This document shows positions 10,787-19,792 of a DNA stretch of 64,000 nucleotides, one piece after another. How positions within the stretch are numbered: the first letter of the stretch is position 1; each line of letters opens with the position of its first letter. The DNA is from Flavobacterium sp. MDT1-60. Lineage in GTDB: Bacteria > Bacteroidota > Bacteroidia > Flavobacteriales > Flavobacteriaceae. Under the pieces are notes generated by a model. It was not told the origin of the DNA. It searched no databases and was given only the letters and a program-made list of their open reading frames with translations. Position numbers and translations under genes: made by a program. The stretch lies in contig NZ_CP062159.1 in NCBI RefSeq assembly GCF_014844035.1, positions 2,604,001 to 2,668,000 on the forward strand, read 5' to 3'.

Positions 10787-10918
10787 TTAGCTGCCCAATT
10801 AAAAATATCTAAACTGCAGTAATTTGATTTTTTTTCTTTTACTGCAGATGAAGATACATTCATAAAGATTTTAAACTTCCAACTTCTTAATTAGTAGTTT
10901 TTATAAGTGTGTGTGTTG

Positions 10919-10970
10919 ATGACTAAGTATTATCCCTGATTTGGTTATAAGGGATAATACTGGTAGTCAT
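10919..10970 (+). terminator. Stem-loop downstream of SusD 1 (possible attenuator)
   Basis: An imperfect inverted repeat pairs ATGACTAAGTATTATCCCT (10919-10937) with its near complement at 10950-10970. There is no clear T-run after it, so it may stabilise or attenuate the SusCD transcript rather than end it. Confidence 0.45.
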
Positions 10971-11094
10971 TATAATTCGCATGAATAAATTTCGATTCAA
11001 AAATATATTGTGATCCTATGATTTAAAGAAAAATCACGGATTTAGCAATGTATAAAATGATAATATAAAATTTCAATAAAATTTTTACAGTAAT

Positions 11095-11127
11095 AAAAAA
11101 CCAGATGCTATTCTTATTTGGTTTTTA
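11095..11127 (+). terminator. Probable terminator between SusD 1 and the GH128-like gene
   Basis: An 11-bp stem with one G-T pair (11096-11106 with 11116-11126) ends in a T-run on the 3' arm. It lies about 310 bases after the SusD stop and 98 bases before the next start codon, so the enzyme genes may have their own promoter or be expressed at lower level by read-through. Confidence 0.6.
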
Positions 11128-11224
11128 AAGAGGAATGCTTTAGCGACTCAGGTAAATAATTGTGATGGTTGCTAAAGAGAGTATTGATCAAAATTTTAAA
11201 ATAATTTTTAAAACAAAATTTCAT

Positions 11225-14200
11225 ATGAAAAAGCTCTACCCAATTTTATTTATATGGTTATCGGTCTTTGTACACCAAATTTTTGCACAAGCGCCTAATT
11301 TGCCTGTCAAAGTCAATTTGGCTACGACATTGAGTGCTTCTAAGACTTTTACTAATGGTACGAATCCAGATATTATATCTTTTCCTTTAAGCAGTCAAAC
11401 TGAATTTACTTTAGAAGTAAAAGCCAAAGTTAATGCTGCTGTAGGCAGAGGATTAGATGTCGAGGTTAAGAATACAATTGGTCTCGGATTTAGAACATCT
11501 TTAGATAAAACTACTTTTAATACTACCACAATCTTATCAATACCAGAGAATTTAAGTACTTCCGTAGATAATGCTCAGGAACAAACTTACAGGTATGCAA
11601 TCAAAGACGGTGTTGCCAATATTTATCAGGATGGAAATTATTTAACTTCTAAAACGCTTGATTTTTTAAATGATAATTCAGGAACAACAATCGCATATGG
11701 CACTGATAATCTATTAGGAAGATGGGCTGGAGTCACCGGGAATAATTCTGGCAAACCTAACGATTATGGCTGGGCTAATACGGCTGCAAGTCTTCCGTGG
11801 AATACAGCAAATTCAACCAGTGGGGTTCGATACCTGGATGTAACTTCAGGACATACATTTGAATTGGATAATTCAGTTTACAGCGGAAGAATAATGTACA
11901 TACGTTGGGATAATGCAAGTTATTCAACTTCAACATATAGCTATCCGGTTAAGTTGGAACAGGGCTTGCGATATGAATTTTCATGGATTTACGAATACAT
12001 ATCTAATGCTGCTCCCGGCGCGAAAATTAATGTAGCGATTTCATCAGGTGCAGACGGATCAGGTGTTATAACTTCTAAATCATTTACAACTGGTAATGCC
12101 AACAAATTAAGAAAAGGAGATTTATCTTTTGTTTCAAATTCTGACGGTATTTATTATTTGACAATCACTGGTGATTACGGACTTATGGCGATTGCCGATT
12201 TAAAACTTAAATCTTCAAATTTAATTAATAACTGGGACGGATTTTTTAATGATAATTCAGGAACTCCTGCTGCTTATGGGTGGACAAATGTTACTTCGCC
12301 ATCTATTTTTAATACAGCAAACAGTACTACCGGAGCACGGTTTATGGATGTAACTTCAGGTCATACTTTCGAATCAGATAATTCAGTTTACAGCGGAAGG
12401 TTAATGTATATCAGATGGGACAGTACTGCGATTCAAAATTCAGTTTACTCTTTTCCGGTACAGTTAGAAGCCTCAAAAGGTTATCAGTTTTCATGGATAT
12501 ATGAATACATTTCGAATTTAAGTCCTGGTTCTCAAATGACAGTATCTGTTTCCACAGCTGCAAATGGCGGAGGAACAGTTATAGCATCAAAAAGTTTTGT
12601 AACAGGAGCTGCTAATAAATTACGAAAAGGAGATTTGTCTTTTCAATCTCAAAGTGCAGGTACTTATTATATAAACGTAACCGGAGCCAAAGCGCTTTTC
12701 GGAATAGGTGATTTAAAAGTTCAGGGACAGCAGACAGCAAACATTGTTATTGGTAAAAATTACGCAACCGGCGCTGTTGACATGGCAGTTACTTCAGTTA
12801 CTTTTGAGAATGTGGCTTATGCACCGGAGAAAATTAGTAGTCCGTCGTTACAAACTATAGATATTACGAGCAACACAAATGTTGCTGCTTATACAAAATC
12901 AAAAGTTGTGTTAAGCGGAACGGCTTCCTTATATCTAAAAAACGGATATAATCCTTTAATCAATTCGACAGTAAATTTAAGTTCAGCAGATAACCGTTTG
13001 TATTTTGAAAATATTAAACCGAGTGAAGTTATCAGTTCGCAGTTACAATATGTTTCTGTAAACGGTGTTATGGCAAGTAATGGTACAAACGCCAATGTCA
13101 CAAATTATGGATCAGGTACAGTTGTCTCGCCTTATGTTGTAGATTATCAGCCATTACAAGTTTTTACCGACGAAAATTTTGCAGGCGCATCTCAGCAATA
13201 TGTTACAGTAACTCCATTTGATAATTTAGGAGCATTTGATAATGCGATCAAATCCTTTAAATTGAAAAAAGGTTATATGGCAACTTTTGCCACAAGTGCA
13301 GACGGATCAGGATACAGCAGAGTTTATATAGCAGAAAATGAAGATCTTGAAATTTCGGTTTTACCAATTAATTTGAAAGGAACAATTTCATTTGTCAGAA
13401 CAATGAGATGGCACCAGGTCACTAAAAAAGGACTGGCCGGTGGAAGTACAGAAGCGATCAATTCAACAAATATTACCTGGTATTACAATTGGAATACAGG
13501 AATGGATACTACACCAAACGTAGAATATGTACCAATACGCCAAACCCAATGGTGGCCTTCATTTACACCAGCTTATACTAAAGATGGCTATACTCATTTA
13601 TTAGGATTTAACGAACCAGATCGTCCTGATCAATCCAATATGACAGTTGAAGCGGCGATAAGTTCCTGGCCGGCTCTTTTGAAATCAGGATTAAGAGTAG
13701 GCTCTCCGGCAACGTCAGATCCTTATAATCCCTGGATGGCTAATTTTATGACGCAGGCAGAGGCTAATAATTATAGAATTGATTATGTAGCACTTCACTG
13801 TTACTGGTATAAAACGGCAGCACAATGGAAAAGTGATTTGCAGAACATATACGATAAATACAAAAGACCTATTTGGATAACAGAATGGAATATTGGTGCA
13901 AACTGGACAGCTAATAATTTTCCGGATGCTGTTACTACACTTACTGATGCTAACGCAACGAAACACAAAAATGACCTGGCAGCGATATTAACTGTTTTGG
14001 AAAGTGCCGATTATGTAGAGCGCTATTCAATCTACAATTGGGTACAAGATGCCAGGGCAATGTATGTTACCATAAATGATGCGTTTAAAACAAGAAACCC
14101 AAACTGGCAGAATTATGTTTGGCTGCAAACAGCGCCAGTAATTTCCAGTACAGCAACTGATTATACAGTTTTAACTCCGGCAGGGCAATATTACGCCAAA

Positions 14201-15109
14201 AATGCATCGGCGAAAGCCTATAATTCTGCTAAAGAATACATTCCATTATGGAAAACAAAAGTAGAAACGTTGAGTTACACCCTTTCTTCAGATTATAAAA
14301 ATATTACAGTAAAATGGACAGGAACTAATCAGGAGTTAGTAAATAAATATGTTCTTGAAAGAAAGCTAAGTGGCGAAAGCGCCTTTTCAGTTTTCTACGA
14401 ATCCACCAATTACAATGTTGTTGAAAAAATCGATCAGGTTCGTACACATGCCGAATACAGAATTAAAGTTGTTGGTAAAGACAATGTTGAGTCAGCATAC
14501 TCAGCGATATTGGTTTATGATCAGCCTGCGATTTCTGAGGTTCCAACAAATTTTCAGGGTGAGGCAGTATCAGCATCAGCAATCAATTTAAAATGGACGC
14601 CTGTAGCAGGAGCAGAATCTTATAAAATTAAAAGGTCTGTAACTGTTAACGGTGCTTATGAAATTATATCTGCTTATGTCAAGGACAGCATTTTTGGTGA
14701 TACAAATTTAGAAGCAAATAAAGATTACTTCTATAAAATTGCATCAGAAAATGCGGGAGGTGAAAGTCAGTATTCTGACGCTTTACAGGTTAAAACATTG
14801 ACAACTTCGGGTGCTTTAACCGCTAAAAACTCAAATACATTGGCTTTAAATACATTGGAAGAGGAATCTTTTGAAACGATTAGCGCTTTTCCAAATCCTA
14901 CTACAGGTCAATTCGATATTATTTTACCAGCAAATGAGGATTTAGTTACAATTGCAATTTATGCTTCGGATGCAAAATTAATTTCAACATCAAAATACAT
15001 AAGTGAAAATGGTAAAATCCATCTGAATATTGAAAATCAGCCGCCGGGAATTTATCTGATTAAGATTCCATCGCATCCGGATATAACATTCCGAATTATT
15101 AAAAAATAA
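11225..15109 (+). CDS. Large secreted GH128-like glycosidase with repeats, crystallin-like and FN3 domains, T9SS-sorted
   Basis: This is predicted to be an extracellular endo-acting glycosidase exported by the type IX system. The ATG at 11225 gives a clean signal peptide (ending IFAQA); the GTG at 11162 is in frame but lacks one. Two tandem copies of a roughly 165-residue beta-rich module (bases about 11710-12210 and 12220-12720, sharing DVTSGHTFE and VYSGR.MYIRWD) may bind carbohydrate. A beta-gamma-crystallin-like domain (about 13150-13370, FTDENFAGASQQYV) precedes the Glyco_hydro_cc/GH128-like TIM barrel (about 13380-14160), with probable catalytic Glu residues in LGFNEPDRP and PIWITEWNIG. 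Fibronectin III-like domains (about 14250-14800) and a C-terminal Por sorting domain (AFPNPTTGQFDI...GIYLIKI) follow. GH128 enzymes are known on beta-1,3-glucans, while the neighbours suggest beta-1,3-galactan; the real substrate is open. Confidence 0.82.
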   Translation: MKKLYPILFIWLSVFVHQIFAQAPNLPVKVNLATTLSASKTFTNGTNPDIISFPLSSQTEFTLEVKAKVNAAVGRGLDVEVKNTIGLGFRTSLDKTTFNTTTILSIPENLSTSVDNAQEQTYRYAIKDGVANIYQDGNYLTSKTLDFLNDNSGTTIAYGTDNLLGRWAGVTGNNSGKPNDYGWANTAASLPWNTANSTSGVRYLDVTSGHTFELDNSVYSGRIMYIRWDNASYSTSTYSYPVKLEQGLRYEFSWIYEYISNAAPGAKINVAISSGADGSGVITSKSFTTGNANKLRKGDLSFVSNSDGIYYLTITGDYGLMAIADLKLKSSNLINNWDGFFNDNSGTPAAYGWTNVTSPSIFNTANSTTGARFMDVTSGHTFESDNSVYSGRLMYIRWDSTAIQNSVYSFPVQLEASKGYQFSWIYEYISNLSPGSQMTVSVSTAANGGGTVIASKSFVTGAANKLRKGDLSFQSQSAGTYYINVTGAKALFGIGDLKVQGQQTANIVIGKNYATGAVDMAVTSVTFENVAYAPEKISSPSLQTIDITSNTNVAAYTKSKVVLSGTASLYLKNGYNPLINSTVNLSSADNRLYFENIKPSEVISSQLQYVSVNGVMASNGTNANVTNYGSGTVVSPYVVDYQPLQVFTDENFAGASQQYVTVTPFDNLGAFDNAIKSFKLKKGYMATFATSADGSGYSRVYIAENEDLEISVLPINLKGTISFVRTMRWHQVTKKGLAGGSTEAINSTNITWYYNWNTGMDTTPNVEYVPIRQTQWWPSFTPAYTKDGYTHLLGFNEPDRPDQSNMTVEAAISSWPALLKSGLRVGSPATSDPYNPWMANFMTQAEANNYRIDYVALHCYWYKTAAQWKSDLQNIYDKYKRPIWITEWNIGANWTANNFPDAVTTLTDANATKHKNDLAAILTVLESADYVERYSIYNWVQDARAMYVTINDAFKTRNPNWQNYVWLQTAPVISSTATDYTVLTPAGQYYAKNASAKAYNSAKEYIPLWKTKVETLSYTLSSDYKNITVKWTGTNQELVNKYVLERKLSGESAFSVFYESTNYNVVEKIDQVRTHAEYRIKVVGKDNVESAYSAILVYDQPAISEVPTNFQGEAVSASAINLKWTPVAGAESYKIKRSVTVNGAYEIISAYVKDSIFGDTNLEANKDYFYKIASENAGGESQYSDALQVKTLTTSGALTAKNSNTLALNTLEEESFETISAFPNPTTGQFDIILPANEDLVTIAIYASDAKLISTSKYISENGKIHLNIENQPPGIYLIKIPSHPDITFRIIKK

Positions 15110-15226
15110 TGCATTGCATACAAGTAAAGTTTGGTTTTAATTAGTGTAGAAATGATGAGGGGTCTTTCGGGATCCCTTATCATAATAAAGAAATCCTTAG
15201 AATTTGACATTAAAAATAAATTCAAA

Positions 15227-16081
15227 ATGAGATTTATTGGTAAGTTTTTGGTGTCAGGAATTGTCCTGATGCTTCTTTTTAGTTTTGTAAAGTTCAAACA
15301 AAAACCTTCATTTTCTGAAGATTATAAGTTAGTCTGGGCAGACGAATTTAATACAAATGGTTCTCCGGATGAAAAGAATTGGAATTACGAAACAGGTTTT
15401 GTGAGAAATCAGGAAAATCAGTGGTATCAAAAAGAAAATGCCTATTGCAAAGATGGTTTTCTAATTATTGAAGCCAGAAATGAAAACAGAGCCAATCCAG
15501 ATTTTGTATCTAAAACCCATAAAGATTGGGTAAAAAGCAGAGATTCTATAAAAGTTACTTCTTCTTGTTTAATTACCCGTGGAAAACATTCCTGGAAATA
15601 CGGACGTTTTGAAATGCGTGCTAAAATTCCCGTTGAAAAAGGAATGTGGCCAGCCTTTTGGACTTTGGGTGTAAAAGGAAACTGGCCTGCAAATGGCGAA
15701 ATTGATATCATGGAATATTATACGGGAAAAATATTAGCCAATGCAGCCTGGAAATCAAATGAGGCACAGACCGCGTGGGATAGTAAAACAGTTATGCTGA
15801 GTGAATTTAAAGATGATTCCTGGGCTGATAAATTTCATATCTGGAGAATGGATTGGGATGCACAGTGGATTAAATTATATGTTGATGATCAACTGCTAAA
15901 CGAAATTAATGTGGAAGAAACAATTCGGGATAAAAATCAAAAGATAATTCCATTTCAGCAGCCTCATTATTTGTTAGTGAATCTGGCTGTAGGAGGAATA
16001 AATGGAGGAGAATTTACGACAGCCAATCTTCCATCAAAATACATAATTGATTATATCAGGGTTTATCAAAAAAGTAAGTGA
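15227..16081 (+). CDS. GH16 family endo-glycosidase (laminarinase/beta-1,3-galactanase type)
   Basis: The ATG at 15227 is preferred because it gives a normal signal sequence (MRFIGKFLVSGIVLMLLFSF); the upstream in-frame ATG at 15131 adds 32 residues with no export signal. The 284-residue jelly-roll enzyme begins with WADEFNTNG and has the GH16 catalytic motif GEIDIMEYY, where the first Glu is nucleophile and the last Glu is acid/base. WPAFWTLG upstream is the usual aromatic subsite strand. The ExDxxE spacing fits the laminarinase and related branches of GH16, some of which cut beta-1,3-galactan. It follows the T9SS enzyme by 117 bases and its stop overlaps the GH43 region, so these genes are co-transcribed. 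Confidence 0.9.
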   Translation: MRFIGKFLVSGIVLMLLFSFVKFKQKPSFSEDYKLVWADEFNTNGSPDEKNWNYETGFVRNQENQWYQKENAYCKDGFLIIEARNENRANPDFVSKTHKDWVKSRDSIKVTSSCLITRGKHSWKYGRFEMRAKIPVEKGMWPAFWTLGVKGNWPANGEIDIMEYYTGKILANAAWKSNEAQTAWDSKTVMLSEFKDDSWADKFHIWRMDWDAQWIKLYVDDQLLNEINVEETIRDKNQKIIPFQQPHYLLVNLAVGGINGGEFTTANLPSKYIIDYIRVYQKSK

Positions 16082-16083
16082 AA

Positions 16084-17205
16084 ATGAAATTAAAATATTC
16101 GATAATTATAAGTTTTGTATGTTCTTTTGTTTTCTCGCAAAACAATTATTTTGCTCCGGGAAAACAGTGGAAAGATACAGATGGAGTGCATATTAATGCC
16201 CATGGAGGTGGTGTTGTTTTTGTTGACGGGACTTATTATTGGTACGGAGAATACAAGACTTCGGGCCGCAAAGGAAATACATCTTTAGAGGGTGTCAGTT
16301 GTTACAGCTCAAAAGATTTATACAATTGGAAAAATGAAGGTATTGTATTAAAAGTGGAACAAGATCCTAATTCCGAAATAACAAAAGGCTGTGTAATAGA
16401 GCGTCCAAAAGTTGTTTTTAATAAAAAAACGGGTAAATATATTATGTGGTTTCATTTGGAACTTAAAGGACAAGGTTATAATGCTGCAAGAGCAGCTGTT
16501 GCCGTAAGTGATTCTCCAAAAGGCCCCTTTAAATATAAAAAATCATATCGCCCTAATAAAGGAGTTTGGCCAATAGATTTTAAAGATGAATATAAAACGG
16601 CTTCAACGAATGAGGCTGGTTTGAAATCCTGGAGCCCCGAATGGCTTACAGCAGTAAAAAACGGAATGTTGGTTCGTAAGGATTTTGATAAGGGACAAAT
16701 GTCCAGAGATATGACTGTATATATTGATGATGATGCTAAGGGGTATCTTATTTGCTCTTCAGAAGAAAATTTGACACTTCATATTTCAGAACTTACAGAC
16801 GACTATTTAGATTTTACCGGAAAATGGACAAGAGTTGCGCCGACAGGTCATAATGAAGCTCCTGCAGTTTTTAAAAAAGATGGGGTTTATTATATGATAA
16901 CTTCTGGCTGTACCGGTTGGGATCCTAATGCGGCACGTTCGTTTAAATCTAATTCTATTTGGGGACCATGGCAGGCTTTAGGAAATCCGTGTGTGGGTAA
17001 AGATGCGGAACTTACATTTCATTCACAAAGCACTTATATTCTTCCCGTTCAGGGAGAAAAAGATCAATTTATTTTTATGGCTGACAGATGGAAACCTGAT
17101 AATCCTATAGATGGCAGTTATGTCTGGTTGCCGATAACAATCACAGATCAAAAACCAATTTTAAAATGGCTTGACGAATGGAACCTGACTTCTTTTGAAA
17201 AATAA
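16084..17205 (+). CDS. GH43 family glycosidase, exo-beta-1,3-galactanase-like
   Basis: This 373-residue secreted five-bladed propeller starts at ATG 16084 with a signal ending CSFVFSQ; an in-frame GTG at 16078 overlaps the GH16 stop codon. The N-terminal GVHINAHGGGVVF followed by GTYYWYGEYK resembles the (Q/N)AHGGG segment of GH43 subfamily 24 exo-beta-1,3-galactanases and related subfamilies, rather than arabinanases or xylosidases. Other propeller motifs are VIERPKVVFNKKTGKY and EAPAVFKKDGVYYMITSG. If the subfamily reading is right, the enzyme walks along beta-1,3-galactan and releases side-chain-bearing galactose, which supports an arabinogalactan-protein target. The GH43 family is certain and the subfamily is inferred. 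Confidence 0.85.
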   Translation: MKLKYSIIISFVCSFVFSQNNYFAPGKQWKDTDGVHINAHGGGVVFVDGTYYWYGEYKTSGRKGNTSLEGVSCYSSKDLYNWKNEGIVLKVEQDPNSEITKGCVIERPKVVFNKKTGKYIMWFHLELKGQGYNAARAAVAVSDSPKGPFKYKKSYRPNKGVWPIDFKDEYKTASTNEAGLKSWSPEWLTAVKNGMLVRKDFDKGQMSRDMTVYIDDDAKGYLICSSEENLTLHISELTDDYLDFTGKWTRVAPTGHNEAPAVFKKDGVYYMITSGCTGWDPNAARSFKSNSIWGPWQALGNPCVGKDAELTFHSQSTYILPVQGEKDQFIFMADRWKPDNPIDGSYVWLPITITDQKPILKWLDEWNLTSFEK

Positions 17206-17322
17206 CGAGCTATATAACAGGTGTTTATTTTACATTTATTGTATTTAAATCTTTAAATTAGGAGCATAATAGAATAAGTGAAAAATATTTGCCAATTGTT
17301 AATAGTCAAAATAGTATATCCA

Positions 17323-19756
17323 ATGATTAAAAAGAGACCATTTATAAAAACATTAATTTTAATTCATTTATTAATAATTGTTTGTGTCTCAAAAAGTACG
17401 GGACAAAATTTAGATAGTAAACGAAAACAACTTTTTAATTTTGATTGGAGATTTTCTTTAGGAGATTCTTCTGATTATCGTTTAGTAGATTTTGATGATA
17501 GTAATTGGAGAAAATTGAATTTACCCCATGATTGGAGTATTGAAGGGAAATCGGAAAAAGATAATGTAAGTGGAGGAGATGGAGGTTTTTACCCAATGGG
17601 AGCAGGCTGGTATCGAAAAACATTTTCAGTTCCTTCTGAATGGAAAGATCAAAAGATTGCCATTTATTTTGAAGGAGCTTATATGAATGCTGAGGTATTT
17701 GTCAACGGGAAATCAGTGGGGCTACAACCTTATGGCTATACTTCTTTTGAGTATGATGTGACGCCTTATTTAAAATTCGGACAAAAAAATGTAATAGCGG
17801 TTAAGGTTGATAACGCTCAACAAAAAAATTGCAGATGGTACAGCGGTTCAGGTATTTACAGGAATGTGTGGTTAACAGTAAAAAATCCGGTTCATATTAA
17901 AAATTGGGGCGTTGCCATTACTACTTTGGAGGTAAAAAATAACAAAGCTGCGATTCAGGTTAAAACTATAGTTAAAAATGAAAGTTCGGCTCTGCAAAAT
18001 TTATTGCTTTCCACTGTTATTGCTGATAAAAAAGGAAAAGATACGGGAAATTCGACAAGTAAAATAGAATTACAGCCAAACGAAGAAAAAGAAGTAATTC
18101 AAACTATAACAATCGAAAATCCAAAATTATGGTCGGTTGAACTACCAAATAGATATCAGGTTAATTCAATAATTAAGAAAGAATCAAAGAGTATTGATGC
18201 TTTAACCACTGATTTTGGAATTCGAACACTTGAATTTAGTACCAAAAGTGGTTTTTTTATTAAACGGAAAAAAAATCCTCTTAAACGGCGGGTGTGTACA
18301 TCATGACAATGGCGCGTTGGGTGCGGCTGCTTATGATCGCGCCGAAGAAAGAAAAGTAGAATTACTCAAAGCTGCCGGATTTAATGCGGTCAGAACCTCA
18401 CATAATCCTCCTTCAGAAGCTTTTCTGAATGCCTGCGATCGATTAGGGATGCTTGTAATAGATGAGGCTTTTGATGGCTGGCGAGAAAAGAAAAACACTT
18501 ACGATTATTCCATAATTTTTGATAAATGGTGGAAACATGATGTAGAATCTATGGTACTAAGAGACCGTAATCATCCTTCTATAATCATGTGGAGCATTGG
18601 CAATGAAATTATTGAGCGAACCAAACCTGAGGCGGTTGAAACAGCAAAAATGCTGGCAAACGCTATTCGAAATATAGATGCTACTCGTCCCGTAACATCA
18701 GCAATGACTACCTGGGATCAGGGATGGGAAATTTTTGATCCTTTAATGGCTGCTCATGATGTCGCAGGATATAATTATCAGCTGCATCGTGCAGAATCAG
18801 ACCATGAAAGAGTGCCATCCCGAATTATTCTGCAAACAGAATCATATCCTAAAGATGCTTTTGCCAACTGGAATTTAGTTCAAAAACACAATTATATTTT
18901 AGGTGATTTTGTGTGGACAGCAATGGATTATTTAGGTGAATCTGGTATTGGCCGTTATATATATCCGGGTGAGCCTATTGGCGAACATTGGGAAAGAAAT
19001 TTATATCCATGGCATGGTGCTTATTGTGGTGATGTCGATTTAATGGGCTGGAGAAAACCAATTTCGCATTACAGAAGTATGCTGTATAACGACAACGAAA
19101 AAATATACATGGCTGTAAAGGAACCAAATCCTGAAAGCGGAGAAATTAAACTTACACTGTGGGCTGTTTGGCCAACCTGGGAAAGCTGGACCTGGCCTGG
19201 CCATGAAGGAAAGAATATTGAAGTAGAAATATATTCAAAATATCCAAAAGTTAGATTATATCTGAATGGAAAAAACATTGGAGAGAAAGAAACTACGAAA
19301 GCCCAGGAATTTAAAGCAACTTTTGTAATTCCGTATGAGAGCGGTGAATTAAAAGCGGTTGGTTTGGAAAATGGAAAAGAAAGGGAATCAGTTTTATTAA
19401 AAACGGCCAGTCAGCCATCGAAAATTAAATTAACAGCAGATCGCAAAACCATAAAAGCTGATAGTCAGGATTTGGTATATGTAACTGTTGAAATTACAGA
19501 TGAAAAAGGTATTTTGAATCCAAATGCGGAAAATGAACTTACTTTTAAAGTTTCCGGTGCCGGAACAATAGCAGGAGTTGATAATGCGAATTTAAAAGAT
19601 GCTGATTTATATAGTGCCAATACCCGAAAAGCTTGGCATGGACGTGCTATGGTAATTATTAAAAGTAATGGAGAATCGGGAACTATTAATCTTGAAGTGA
19701 CTTCACCGGGATTAAACAAAAGTGTAATTAAGATACAATCTACAGGAAAAAAATAA
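17323..19756 (+). pseudogene. GH2 beta-galactosidase-like enzyme, apparent single-base frameshift
   Basis: Two overlapping reading frames together make one GH2 enzyme of about 810 residues. The ATG at 17323 begins a signal peptide (ends SKSTGQ); a GTG at 17278 is an unlikely start. Frame one carries the sugar-binding and immunoglobulin-like domains (PHDWSIEGK, GAGWYRKTF, SGSGIYRNVWL) and stops at 18306. Frame two resumes at FLLNGKKILLNGG and contains the TIM barrel with acid/base Glu in MWSIGNE and probable nucleophile in LQTESYP, then the C-terminal domains. Adding one T to the seven-T run at 18252-18258 restores the frame. Either the gene is broken, it is expressed by slippage, or the base is a sequencing error. 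Galactosidase versus another beta-glycosidase specificity cannot be told. Confidence 0.85.
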
Positions 19757-19792
19757 AAGGCAAATATCACGAATTACAAAATTATTTTAAGA

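Noticed and set aside
11162..11224. Upstream GTG start for the GH128-like protein
   Set aside because: It would put 21 polar residues before a normal signal peptide; the ATG at 11225 is better.
17323..19756. Programmed ribosomal frameshifting in GH2
   Set aside because: A T7 run could slip, but GH2 enzymes are not known to use it, no stimulatory structure is evident and two other genes show similar one-base offsets. Indel or sequencing error is simpler.
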